Source: an uncultured Bifidobacterium sp.
GTDB taxonomy: Bacteria; Actinomycetota; Actinomycetes; Actinomycetales; Bifidobacteriaceae
NCBI RefSeq assembly: GCF_945269915.1
Contig: NZ_CALYOY010000002.1
Coordinates: forward strand, 1-64,000
Direction of reading: 5' to 3'
DNA length: 64,000 bases
Part shown: in pieces, positions 17,915 through 26,189 of the stretch
Numbering within the stretch: the stretch's first letter is position 1
How the letters are laid out: every line of letters begins with the position of its first letter
The notes under the pieces: model-generated
What the model saw: the letters and a program-made list of their open reading frames with translations, nothing else
What the model was told of the DNA's origin: nothing
Databases searched by the model: none
Position numbers and translations under genes: made by a program

Positions 17915-18851
17915 TGGATCCGGTCGGAGCTGCAGATTCCCAACAAAGAGCATGAGCGTCTGACCACGGCCTTCAATCCGGTCCACTCCGATGGATGCCA
18001 TCGTGGACTGGCCAGGAGTGCGGAATGCAGTACCTGGTGGTCGCCACCAAGCACCATGAGGGATTCGCCATGTACCGGTACCGGCGGACCCCTGCAGCGT
18101 CTGCGACCCCCCCCCCTCCACCGGGATGTGATCGGCGAACCCTCCCTGGCCTGACGAAGGCCGGTCTCCGCTTCGGCCTCTACTGCTTCCAGGACCTTGA
18201 CTGGCACGACCCCGATGGTGGAGTTTACCTCTCGAACGACATCGAGTCGGCCGACATGACCTGGGCAACAGTCGGGATTTCCGGGGGAGAAGAACCACCA
18301 GAGGGCCTTCGACCACACGATTCTGCCGCAGATCGAAGAGATCATGGGCAACTACTGTGACATCGCCGTGGCCTGGCTCGATGTGCCCATGACCCTGAGT
18401 GACGAGCTTAGCCAGACCATCTATGAGACGGTCAAGCATCTCCAACCGGACTGCCCGATCAACTCACGACTGGGCGTAGGTCGCTACGATTAGTCTCTCT
18501 GGGTGACAACGAGATTCCGGACGACGATGATGCCGGCATCAAGACGGTGGACGACGGCGAGGTGGATTACGATTCCATCGTAGAATTCAAATCTTCCATG
18601 CCGGGCCTGTACGAAACGGCCGGGACCATCAACGATCTCCTGCCCGACCCGCAATGGAAGAGCGCGCGGACCATCCACGACTACAAAACCACCTGAACCG
18701 GTATGGAATCAGCTGCCAGCTCATGCAGGGCTTTGACGGCCTGGACATGGTGCCCATGGCAGCCGAGGAAGCCTTGCCGGGGGCAAGGGCCCTGGAGGAC
18801 AGAGCGGTTCGGGTCCCCCCGAATCCTAAGACCCCGCACCGGACGGTGTGA
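17915..18851 (+). pseudogene. GH29 alpha-L-fucosidase-like gene, truncated and frameshifted
   Basis: Successive plus-strand pieces align in order with GH29 fucosidases. WIRSELQIPNKEHERL comes first, then CGMQYLVVATKHHEGFAMY. After the ten-C run come TPFHRDVIGE in one frame and KAGLRFGLYCFQDLDWHDPDG in another. Next are FDHTILPQIEEIMGNY and DIAVAWLDVP, the region of the nucleophile Asp, then LQPDCPINSRLG, SLGDNEIPDDDD, GLYETAGTIND, and LNRYGISCQLMQGFDGLD near the C-terminus. The frame changes at least five times and the N-terminal 50 or so residues are absent. One break coincides with the C run at 18107-18116; the others do not, so slippage there cannot restore the whole gene. Confidence 0.85.
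18107..18116. repeat. Run of ten C inside the GH29 remnant
   Basis: It falls where the family has an Ala-Thr-Pro-Phe-x-Arg-Asp block; the frame leaving the run (PFHRDVIGE) differs from the one entering it, so the run marks one of the frame breaks. Confidence 0.95.
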
Positions 18852-19428
18852 AGTCTGTCCACACCGGGTCAAATCGATAATCGCCCTGGATCCGCAGCAC
18901 AGTCCGGTCAGGCTGACTCTCGACGAGGGGGTCGAGTCTCACTGCCAATCCGATTATGGAGAACAGGGAGCGGATGACCGCCTCATACATGAACCCGGTG
19001 AGAATGCCATGAAGGAACCCCCTCTTGTAGGTCCTGGGTATCGTCGTGCCGGTCCTCTTCCGTGCTGCTCGGCCTGCACTGCCGATCGGGTCTTGCTGCC
19101 GGGTAACCCGGTCGGGGCGGAGGGTGATTGTGATCCGTTCAAGACCTGTTTGCGATGCTGTGCATGATTGGTTGTATATTGGTGTTTGTCCGGTAAGAGT
19201 AAATCTCCCACAGGAGGCGTCCCATGTTGCAGGACTGGCGATTTAGGTACCGGTTGCACTGACCGGATTCGTACCACCAGAAGCCTGTATGGGCGGTCGC
19301 ATGGATCAGAGGTCACGGACTGTGCGGGCGCCGGGAAATGCCACTCATTCTTCATCACCCCACAGCCGTTTCGTACCGCTGACCAAACTATGGGGTGTAC
19401 ACAGTTCAAGGATGAGAAAGGACAACCG
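18852..19428. other. Spacer with no recognised gene
   Basis: The frame of the aminotransferase gene is open upstream to 19168, but that stretch has no family similarity. On the minus strand a frame without a start codon is open for about 139 codons (18826-19242) and contains GFLHGILTGFMYEAVIRSLF, protein-like but unidentified. The promoter of the aminotransferase gene should lie near 19380. Confidence 0.4.
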
Positions 19429-20598
19429 ATGGGATTGGCGGAAGGCATGAATACCAGGGTCAGAGCCCTGGCGCCAAGCGACATTCTGACATTCAACAAC
19501 GAAATAGCCGGGATCGACGGTATCGTCAAACTGACCCTGGGGGAGCCGGACTTCGCCACTCCCGGTCATGTCAAGGCGGCCGGAATCAGGGCGATCGAGG
19601 ACAACCGGAGCCACTACACGCCAAGTCGTGGTCTGCCGGAACTGCGGCGTGCGGCATCCACCTACCTGGCTGATCGGTATGGCACGGAATATGATCCGGA
19701 CAGTCAGCTCCTGATAACGGCGGGCGCCACGGGCGGTATCTTCTCCAGTCTGACGGCCATGATCAATCCGGGCGATACGGTCGTCATCCCCACACCCATT
19801 TTCCCTCTGTACATTCCCATCGCTCGGTTGAATGGGGCGAAGACACTCTTCGTCGACACCTCCCAGGACGGTTTCATCCTCACGCCGGACAAGCTCCGTT
19901 CGGTCATTGGGCAGGAGGGGGAGAAGATCAAGGCCCTGGTTCTGAACTATCCGACCAATCCCACTGGGGTCACCTACTCCCGGGAGGACCTGGAGGCCTT
20001 GGCCGAGGTGATCCGCGGTAAGGACATCTTCGTCCTGAGCGACGAGATCTATTCCGAACTGACCTATGAGGAACGACATGTCTCCATGGGGTCGATCCTG
20101 CCCGAACAGACCGTGGTCCTGAACGGGGTATCCAAGTCCCACGCCATGACCGGGTGGAGGGTCGGCATTACGGCAGGGCCGCCCGACGTGATCGATCAGG
20201 TGGGCAAGGTCAGCGAGTTCAGTATCACCTCGGTCACCACCAACGCCCAGTACGCCGCCCTCGAGGCCCTTTCGAAGGGGGTGGATGATGCGGAACCCAT
20301 GAGGCGGGCATACCGGGAGCGCAGGGATTTCCTGATCCGCTCCCTGCCCCAGGTCGGTATGGGTGTCATCGACCCCAAGGGTGCTTTCTACATCTTCGCC
20401 AAACTGCCGGAGTCCATGGAGGACAGCTGGAAGTTCGTCTACTCCCTGGCCCGGGAAGCCAAGGTGGCAGTCATTCCGGGCGCCAGCTTCGGTCCTGGTG
20501 GCGAGGGATATGTTCGTCTCTCCTATGCGGCCTCCATGGATGATCTGCAGCTCGCCGTGGAACGCATCGGACGGTACATGGAGACGCACTGTTCATAG
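19429..20598 (+). CDS. Class I/II PLP-dependent aminotransferase
   Basis: A 389-residue cytoplasmic fold-type I aminotransferase. The PLP Lys lies in GVSKSHAMTGWRVG; other cofactor blocks are NYPTNPTG, LSDEIYSEL and the final RLSYAAS. This form (SKSHAMTGWR) is the one seen in the AraT/PatA aminotransferases of lactobacilli, which act on aromatic or branched amino acids or on N-acetyl-diaminopimelate. I chose the ATG at 19429 (AAAGGA six bases upstream); the open frame further upstream shows no similarity. A D-2-hydroxyacid dehydrogenase gene follows 299 bases downstream, so the pair could turn amino acids into 2-hydroxy acids. Confidence 0.9.
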   Translation: MGLAEGMNTRVRALAPSDILTFNNEIAGIDGIVKLTLGEPDFATPGHVKAAGIRAIEDNRSHYTPSRGLPELRRAASTYLADRYGTEYDPDSQLLITAGATGGIFSSLTAMINPGDTVVIPTPIFPLYIPIARLNGAKTLFVDTSQDGFILTPDKLRSVIGQEGEKIKALVLNYPTNPTGVTYSREDLEALAEVIRGKDIFVLSDEIYSELTYEERHVSMGSILPEQTVVLNGVSKSHAMTGWRVGITAGPPDVIDQVGKVSEFSITSVTTNAQYAALEALSKGVDDAEPMRRAYRERRDFLIRSLPQVGMGVIDPKGAFYIFAKLPESMEDSWKFVYSLAREAKVAVIPGASFGPGGEGYVRLSYAASMDDLQLAVERIGRYMETHCS

Positions 20599-20897
20599 TG
20601 TGTACCCCCTTCCGGATGGCAAGTCCTGCATGCACCGTGCCAGATGGGCCCGGCGGCTCGATAGCCATGGCGGGAATCATGTATGTCGTCGTACGCGGTA
20701 CCGAGCAATGCCCGAGGCAAGTGAACCGGAACCGAAGCAGATGGTCCCTGGTCCCCGGCTCGTTGATTCCGGTCAGGGCAGGAATGTGATAAGGCCGCAT
20801 GCCGGGTGAACACACGGATAAGAACCGGTGAGAAGCAACCAGCGGTCGTGGGTGGGGTGCCCCCCCCCCCCATCATCGACCAGGAAAGGAAGATCTC
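20599..20897. promoter_or_regulatory. Upstream region of the hydroxyacid dehydrogenase
   Basis: No gene is visible. A TTGATT (20763-20768) and TGTGATAAG (20785-20793) pair could be a promoter, with rather long spacing. Before the start codon, GGTCG...CGACC arms enclose GGTGGGG and the twelve-C run, so the run can form a hairpin stem next to the ribosome site. Confidence 0.45.
20860..20871. repeat. Run of twelve C in a 5' UTR
   Basis: Twelve uninterrupted C, 26 bases before the ATG of the dehydrogenase gene and upstream of AGGAAAGGAAG. It can pair with GGTGGGG just before it. Confidence 0.95.
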
Positions 20898-21890
20898 ATG
20901 ACAAGCATCCTTATGTACTCTGTCCGCCCCGACGAGATGAAGGCCGTCGAGGCATGGTCGCGCGAGAACGGCATCACCGTGGATGCCACGGAGGAGGAGT
21001 TCGGCCCCGCGACGGTGGACATGGTCGAGGGGTATGACGGCCTGGTGATCCAACAGCATGCCGCCGTCCCGCAACCTGAGGTCTATCAGCGCCTCAAGTC
21101 TATGGGCATCAAACAGCTGTCACTGAGAATCACCGGGTACGACATCGTCAACCTGGAAGCAGCCACCGAAAACGGACTGATGGTGACCAACGTGCCGGCC
21201 TATTCTCCCAGGTCGGTCTCCGAGCTGGTCCTGGCCCATGTCATGCGTCTGGTACGTCACCTGGGGGAGGCCAGCGCTCGCGAGTCCCATGACGATTACA
21301 GCTGGACCGGTCTGCAGGCCCGCGAGATCCATGACCTGACCGTTGGAATCATCGGCGCCGGCAAGATCGGTTCGGCCGTGGCCAGGATCTTCAAGGCCCT
21401 GGGTTCCACGGTCATTGCCAACGATCCCGTTCACCGTCCGGAGTTGGCTGACACCCTGGACTACGTCGACCTGGACACGCTCCTGACCAGGGCCGACATC
21501 GTCACGGTTCACACCCCTCTTGATGAGGTCACCCACCACCTGATTGATGCGGACGCCCTGGCTAGGATGAAGGAGTCGGCCTTCCTCATCAATGCGGCCA
21601 GGGGTCCCATTGTGGACACCCGGGCCCTGATTGCGGCCCTTCAGGGGAAAACGATCGCCGGGGCGGGCATCGATACCATCGAAGGCGAGGCCGGAATCTT
21701 CGAGAACGACCTGAGCGCGACGGGGGTCGACAACCCTGGTCTGCAGACCCTCAAGGCCTTGCCCAACGTCGAGGTCTCGCCGCATATCGGGTTCTACACG
21801 GACGCCGCCGTGGATGCCATGGTCAACATATCCCTGGACGATGTGAAGACCATCCTGGAAGGTGGCCACAGCGAGCATCAGGTGAACTGA
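20898..21890 (+). CDS. D-2-hydroxyacid dehydrogenase (D-lactate dehydrogenase type)
   Basis: An NAD-dependent enzyme of 330 residues that reduces 2-oxo acids to D-2-hydroxy acids. The dinucleotide fold has VGIIGAGKIGSAVARIFKAL; the substrate Arg is in INAARGPIVDT, the Glu in AGIDTIEGE and the catalytic His in EVSPHIGFYTDAAV. This is the pattern of lactobacillar D-lactate/D-hydroxyisocaproate dehydrogenases rather than of the L-lactate dehydrogenase that bifidobacteria normally use. AGGAAAGGAAG precedes the ATG. An aminotransferase gene lies upstream, and a twelve-C run sits in its 5' UTR, which may make expression variable. The natural substrate is not settled by sequence. Confidence 0.92.
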   Translation: MTSILMYSVRPDEMKAVEAWSRENGITVDATEEEFGPATVDMVEGYDGLVIQQHAAVPQPEVYQRLKSMGIKQLSLRITGYDIVNLEAATENGLMVTNVPAYSPRSVSELVLAHVMRLVRHLGEASARESHDDYSWTGLQAREIHDLTVGIIGAGKIGSAVARIFKALGSTVIANDPVHRPELADTLDYVDLDTLLTRADIVTVHTPLDEVTHHLIDADALARMKESAFLINAARGPIVDTRALIAALQGKTIAGAGIDTIEGEAGIFENDLSATGVDNPGLQTLKALPNVEVSPHIGFYTDAAVDAMVNISLDDVKTILEGGHSEHQVN

Positions 21891-21934
21891 CCGGAGACAG
21901 GGTATGGGAATGTGCCGGGAGGATGATCCACCCC

Positions 21935-21964
21935 GGTGCACGCCCGTGTCCTGGTGGGTGCACC
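21935..21964 (+). terminator. Probable terminator of the dehydrogenase gene
   Basis: GGTGCA-CG-CCC pairs with GGG-TGCACC around a short loop, followed by TCTCTGGT, about 45 bases after the stop codon. The T tract is weak. Confidence 0.45.
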
Positions 21965-22024
21965 TCTCTGGTATCGGTCTTGGAGCATTGCCGCTTTCCG
22001 AAGTGAATGGGTGGTGGACCTGTG

Positions 22025-22042
22025 CCCTCCATACGGGGAGGG
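22025..22042 (-). terminator. Possible terminator of xpt
   Basis: CCCTCC / GGAGGG hairpin directly after the xpt stop codon on the minus strand; there is no good T run. Confidence 0.35.
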
Positions 22043-22053
22043 TGAGGAAGGCC

Positions 22054-22644
22054 TCATCCCTCGTTGGGGGCGAAGGTGATGGTTCCCTTGTCCGGGTCCA
22101 TGCTCTCCACGATGGCCAGGGATTTGAGATTGTAGCCTTCCTGACGCAGGGCGCGGCCGCCCTCCTGGAAGCCCTTCTCCACGGCGATGCCGATGCCTTC
22201 GATGGTCACCTGGGCATCGTGGCAGATGTCGATCAGGCCGTGCAGTGCGTTCCCCTTGGCCAGGAAGTCGTCGATGAGGATCACATGCTCGCCCTTGGTC
22301 AGGAAGCGCTTGGCAACGATGACCGGATAGACCCTCTGTTTGGTGAAGGAATAGATTTCGGCCACGTACTGGTCCCCATCCAGGTTGATGGACTGGGTCT
22401 TCTTGGCGAAGACGACGGGAACGTTGCCGAAGTGCCTGGCGGCCAGGCAGGCCAGGCCGATGCCCGAGGCTTCGATGGTCAGGATCTTGTCCACCTGGCG
22501 ACCGGCGAAGAGTCGGGCCCATTCGGCACCCATGTGGTCGAAGAGGGAGACATCGCACTGGTGATTGAGGAAGGCATCAACCTTGAGTACATTGCCGGGC
22601 TTGACCGTTCCCTGGCGTCTGATTCGTTCCTCAAGTTCCTTCAT
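22054..22644 (-). CDS. xpt: Xanthine phosphoribosyltransferase
   Basis: Salvages xanthine with PRPP to XMP, the substrate of GuaA. The 196-residue product is full length for Xpt. It begins [20 protein letters not shown] and has [19 protein letters not shown] and the PRPP motif [25 protein letters not shown] lies four bases before the ATG at 22644; an earlier in-frame ATG has no ribosome site. It is not next to a purine permease gene, unlike the common xpt-pbuX arrangement; an NCS2 permease lies 6 kb away. A hairpin in the leader may matter, but no purine riboswitch core was seen. Confidence 0.93.
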   Translation of the reverse strand: MKELEERIRRQGTVKPGNVLKVDAFLNHQCDVSLFDHMGAEWARLFAGRQVDKILTIEASGIGLACLAARHFGNVPVVFAKKTQSINLDGDQYVAEIYSFTKQRVYPVIVAKRFLTKGEHVILIDDFLAKGNALHGLIDICHDAQVTIEGIGIAVEKGFQEGGRALRQEGYNLKSLAIVESMDPDKGTITFAPNEG

Positions 22645-22669
22645 CTTGCTTTCCTTACATTCCTGCCAA

Positions 22670-22710
22670 CGGGGTTCTTGACCCGACCGATCGATTCCAA
22701 GATAACCCCG
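22670..22710 (-). promoter_or_regulatory. Leader hairpin of xpt
   Basis: CGGGGTT pairs with AACCCCG around a 27-base loop, 26-66 bases upstream of the xpt start codon. It does not match the purine-riboswitch consensus, and its function is unknown. Confidence 0.35.
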
Positions 22711-22848
22711 CTGGAAGACCATGGTCCCGCGGGAGTGAATCAAGGGCATCCATCTTATGGTGAGTCGGCGGAAGCTTCTGGCGTGTCCGCCTGCAAATCC
22801 GCTGATTTGAGCGCTGCCTTGCTACTGTGACAATTGAACCTGATGGTT

Positions 22849-22868
22849 ACGTATCTCATCTGATACGT
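22849..22868 (+). promoter_or_regulatory. Inverted repeat before the CsbD-like gene
   Basis: ACGTATC-6-GATACGT lies just before a -10-like TATACT (22872-22877) and AGGAGG. It could be an operator controlling this probable stress gene. Confidence 0.45.
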
Positions 22869-22889
22869 TCATATACTAAGGAGGACCAT

Positions 22890-23150
22890 ATGGGGATTCT
22901 GGATGATGCAAAGGATGCCATGAAGTCTGCCGGCGAGAAGATCTCGGATGTCGCCGGAGATGTCAAGGACAATGTCATGGGAAAGGCTTCCGATGCCAAG
23001 GATGCCGTCACCGACAAGATGGGTGACGCCAAGGACATGGCCTCCGACAAGGTGGATCAGGTCAAGGCCGACGCGAACGTGGGCAAGGCCAAGGCCGAGC
23101 AGGGAGCCACCGAGGCGGCCAACCAGGCCAAGGAACAATTCCGCAACTGA
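22890..23150 (+). CDS. Small CsbD/LEA-like helical protein
   Basis: An 86-residue hydrophilic protein made of 11-residue-like amphipathic repeats rich in Lys, Asp, Ala and Val (KDAMKSAGEKISDVAGDVKD, later KDAVTDKMGDAKDMASDKVD), with no hydrophobic segment. Such proteins (CsbD/YtxH/late-embryogenesis-abundant-like) are often stress-induced and abundant; a protective role is inference. AGGAGG lies upstream of the ATG at 22890, which is a better start than the longer frame. It is monocistronic, with an inverted repeat near the promoter and a very strong terminator after it. Confidence 0.85.
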   Translation: MGILDDAKDAMKSAGEKISDVAGDVKDNVMGKASDAKDAVTDKMGDAKDMASDKVDQVKADANVGKAKAEQGATEAANQAKEQFRN

Positions 23151-23172
23151 TCCTTCCTCAGACTCAACTTCC

Positions 23173-23213
23173 GGCAAGGCCCCGCAGGTGTACACGACCT
23201 GCGGGGCCTTGCC
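23173..23213 (+). terminator. Strong terminator of the CsbD-like gene
   Basis: A perfect 17-bp stem (23173-23189 with 23197-23213) and a seven-base loop, followed by TTGCTTG. Confidence 0.85.
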
Positions 23214-23446
23214 TTGCTTGTAGGCGTCATGCCATCCCTGACCAGGAAGACCGCCCGAGGATCCCGGGGGAGGGGGATTGTATATCCGATGGCAGGGCCA
23301 GAAAGGAAAGTCGCCTGTTCCTGTTCGGCAGGTTTGTTTGGCAGTGCTATGTGATAGAAATGACTCCGCGGTGGATGTTCCCCATCCGCCGAATACTGGC
23401 GGCGGTGACGTATGGCAAGGGGTGGCAGGTGATCGAGGAACCGGAC

Positions 23447-26095
23447 ATGATCCAGAGAAGTGCTGGGGAGCTGCTCAAGGGACTCAATGACAGACAAGCC
23501 GAGGCGGTACGGTACCAGGGGCCGGCCCTTCTGATCGGAGCCGGTGCGGGATCCGGCAAAACGCGGGTGCTGACCCGTCGCATTGCGTGGATACTCAGCC
23601 AGTTCGGTGCCTGGCCCAGTCAGATCCTGGCCATTACCTTCACCAACAAGGCGGCCTCGGAGATGCGGGAACGTCTCGGTGGTCTGATTGGCCCGGTGGC
23701 GGAGCGCATGTGGGTATCCACGTTCCACTCCGCCTGTGTCAGGATCCTTCGCAGGGACGGGAAGGCGATAGGCCTTCGTTCCGGATTCTCAATCTACGAC
23801 ACGGCGGATTCGGAAAGACTGATCAAATTGATCGGCCGGGACCTCAACATCGACCTGAAGCGGTATACCCCCCGCAACATCCTCTCGCACATTTCCGACT
23901 ACAAGAACAACCTCCAGGGGTGGCAGACCCAGCTGGCCGAATATGCCCCTGACTACCGCCCTGGTGAACGTGGTCAGCAGATCGCGGCAAGGTTCGGCAA
24001 CGAGGAGGAGCTCTACTCCGTGCTCTATGCGGAGTATGAACACCGGTTGGCCATGGCCAATGCCGTGGACTTCGACGATCTGATCGTACGCACTGTGGAA
24101 CTCCTGCAAAAGGCCCCCCTGGTGGCCCAGTACTATCACCGTCGCTTTCGCTACATCCTGGTCGACGAGTACCAGGACACCAACCATGCCCAGTATGTTC
24201 TCATGCGTGAACTGGCAGGGGTGGGGAAGGGACAGGCCGATTCGGGGGAAGGATCGGCGACCCGAGCGGAAAGCCGGGGCGAACAGGCTGACAGGCCTGT
24301 CGGAAACTCCACGGTCTTTGCAGCGGGGAGGGAGGGCCCGGCATGGATCACCGTGGTCGGCGATTCCGACCAGTCCATCTATGCCTTCCGAGGTGCCGAC
24401 ATCGGCAATATCAGGGATTTTGAAAAGGACTTCCCCGGGGCCAGGACGATTCTTCTGGAACAGAACTACCGGTCCACGCAGACCATCCTGGATGCGGCCA
24501 ACGCAATCATCGTCAAGAACGAGGGTCGAAAGCCCAAGAAGCTCTGGACGGCCCTGGGCAAGGGGGAACCGATTGTCGGTTATGCGGCCGACAATGCCCA
24601 GCAGGAAGCCGCCTGGATTGCCACCGAGATCGCCCGCCTGCGCAGCGAGGAGGACACCCCTTACTCAGACATGGCCATCATGTATCGGGCCAATGCTCAG
24701 TCACGTGCCGTGGAGGAGGCTTTGATCAACGCGGGGCTGCCGTATCAACTGGTCGGCGGCACCAGATTCTATGAGCGTCGGGAGATCAAGGATGCCCTGG
24801 CCTACCTTCATGCCATCGCCAACCCGGAGGATGACGTGAACATGCGACGCATCCTCAATGTACCGAAGCGGGGGCTGGGTGACCGGGCCGAGGCGGCGGC
24901 GTCCTCCTACGCCGACCTGCACGGCACCAGTTTCTGGTCGGGTGTCGAGCACGTTGATGAGGTGGCGGGTGTCTCCACGCTCACCTCGAAGAAGATGGCC
25001 GTCTTCCGTGACCTGATCCGGTCCCTGACCGCATTCGGCTCCGAGCATGATGCCAAGCCCTCGGAAATCGTGGCGGAGGTTCTGGAGGAGTCCGGCATGC
25101 TGGCCGAGCTGCGCAAGTCGACCGATCCCCAGGATGCCTCCCGGGTGGAGAACCTCTCGCAGCTCCAGTCAGTGGCTGCCGAGTTCGAACAGAAGACCCC
25201 CGACGCCTCCCTGGCGGGGTTCCTGGAGACAACGGCTCTGGTGGCCGATTCGGACCAGTTGCCCGGGTCCGGAGACGATACCGGCAAGGTGACCCTGATG
25301 ACGCTCCATACCGCCAAGGGTCTGGAGTATCCCGTTGTCTTCCTGACCGGCATGGAGCAGGGGACCTTCCCTCATTCCAGAAGTCTGGACGATGCATCGG
25401 AGCTTCAGGAGGAGCGTCGCCTGGCCTATGTCGGGGTCACCCGCGCCAAGCGACGTCTTTACCTGACCAGGGCCGCGGTCCGTGCGCAGTGGGGCCAGGC
25501 AAACGAAATGCTGCCCAGCCAGTTCCTGGATGACATCCCCGATGATCTGATTGATTGGAAACGCAAGGAAGCCGGCTTCGAACGCATGCGTGGGCGATGG
25601 GGCCTGGACGATGACGACGAGTTCGGCGGATTCGAAGATGGTGGCGATGAAGACTCATTCGGCGGCCATGCCTTTGGCGGATCGGGGTTCGGTTCCGGGT
25701 CGTCAAGATCCACCTCGCGCTCCCGCACAGGGGGCGGACGTTCACTCGGTTCCTCCCGTCGGTCATACGGGTCGTCGGGCTATGGTTCGCACAGAGGCGG
25801 GGGAGCGTGGTCTTCCGGTGGTTCCTCATCCAGGAGCGGACGGGTCACGACCAGGCGGAGCACTGGGGGTTCCGCGGGCGGGCAGGGGACGAACAAGGCC
25901 GCTGCCCAACCGAAGTCGAGCGGACTCTCCATTCGGGATTTCTCCCTGGGAGACAGGGTGGCCCATGATCAGTACGGCCTGGGCAAGGTGGTGGATATCC
26001 AGGACAAGGGCCACAACTCGGTCCTGACCGTGGATTTCGGTTCCGAAGGGACCAAGCGACTCATGCTGAGGTTGGCCCCGATAGAAAAGCTCTGA
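23447..26095 (+). CDS. pcrA: PcrA/UvrD-type superfamily I DNA helicase
   Basis: A 3'-5' DNA helicase of 882 residues for repair and replication-fork maintenance. It has motif I GAGAGSGKTRVL, Ia ITFTNKAASEMRERL, II VDEYQDTNHAQY, III VVGDSDQSIYAFRGAD, IV LEQNYRSTQ, V TLMTLHTAKGLEYPVVF and VI RLAYVGVTRAKR. An unusual 35-40-residue insert (QADSGEGSATRAESRGEQ onward) lies between motifs II and III. A long Gly/Ser/Arg-rich tail (about 680-830) precedes a small C-terminal domain (DRVAHDQYGLGKVVDIQDKG) like that which binds RNA polymerase in PcrA. The ATG at 23447 follows AGGA by seven bases. It is monocistronic. Confidence 0.93.
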   Translation: MIQRSAGELLKGLNDRQAEAVRYQGPALLIGAGAGSGKTRVLTRRIAWILSQFGAWPSQILAITFTNKAASEMRERLGGLIGPVAERMWVSTFHSACVRILRRDGKAIGLRSGFSIYDTADSERLIKLIGRDLNIDLKRYTPRNILSHISDYKNNLQGWQTQLAEYAPDYRPGERGQQIAARFGNEEELYSVLYAEYEHRLAMANAVDFDDLIVRTVELLQKAPLVAQYYHRRFRYILVDEYQDTNHAQYVLMRELAGVGKGQADSGEGSATRAESRGEQADRPVGNSTVFAAGREGPAWITVVGDSDQSIYAFRGADIGNIRDFEKDFPGARTILLEQNYRSTQTILDAANAIIVKNEGRKPKKLWTALGKGEPIVGYAADNAQQEAAWIATEIARLRSEEDTPYSDMAIMYRANAQSRAVEEALINAGLPYQLVGGTRFYERREIKDALAYLHAIANPEDDVNMRRILNVPKRGLGDRAEAAASSYADLHGTSFWSGVEHVDEVAGVSTLTSKKMAVFRDLIRSLTAFGSEHDAKPSEIVAEVLEESGMLAELRKSTDPQDASRVENLSQLQSVAAEFEQKTPDASLAGFLETTALVADSDQLPGSGDDTGKVTLMTLHTAKGLEYPVVFLTGMEQGTFPHSRSLDDASELQEERRLAYVGVTRAKRRLYLTRAAVRAQWGQANEMLPSQFLDDIPDDLIDWKRKEAGFERMRGRWGLDDDDEFGGFEDGGDEDSFGGHAFGGSGFGSGSSRSTSRSRTGGGRSLGSSRRSYGSSGYGSHRGGGAWSSGGSSSRSGRVTTRRSTGGSAGGQGTNKAAAQPKSSGLSIRDFSLGDRVAHDQYGLGKVVDIQDKGHNSVLTVDFGSEGTKRLMLRLAPIEKL

Positions 26096-26129
26096 TCGCT
26101 GCCCGTGCTTGCCAGGCAGCGATATGAAA

Positions 26130-26168
26130 GACCCCCGAAATCAATGCTGAAGCATGTTTCCGGGGGTC
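26130..26168 (-). terminator. Terminator between the converging helicase and CAP-protein genes
   Basis: GACCCCCGAAA pairs with TTTCCGGGGGTC, with an inner ATGCT/AGCAT stem. The minus strand continues TTTCAT. It serves the minus-strand gene best, but could act on both. Confidence 0.8.
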
Positions 26169-26189
26169 CTCATTGCAGGTGGGATGGAA

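Noticed and set aside
18954..19559. 201-codon minus-strand frame before and inside the aminotransferase gene
   Set aside because: Part of it is antisense to a clear aminotransferase gene and no domain was recognised.
22645..22826. Purine riboswitch upstream of xpt
   Set aside because: The conserved core of that family (GUUUCUACC-like and CCGUAAAUUGUCUGACU-like blocks) is not present.
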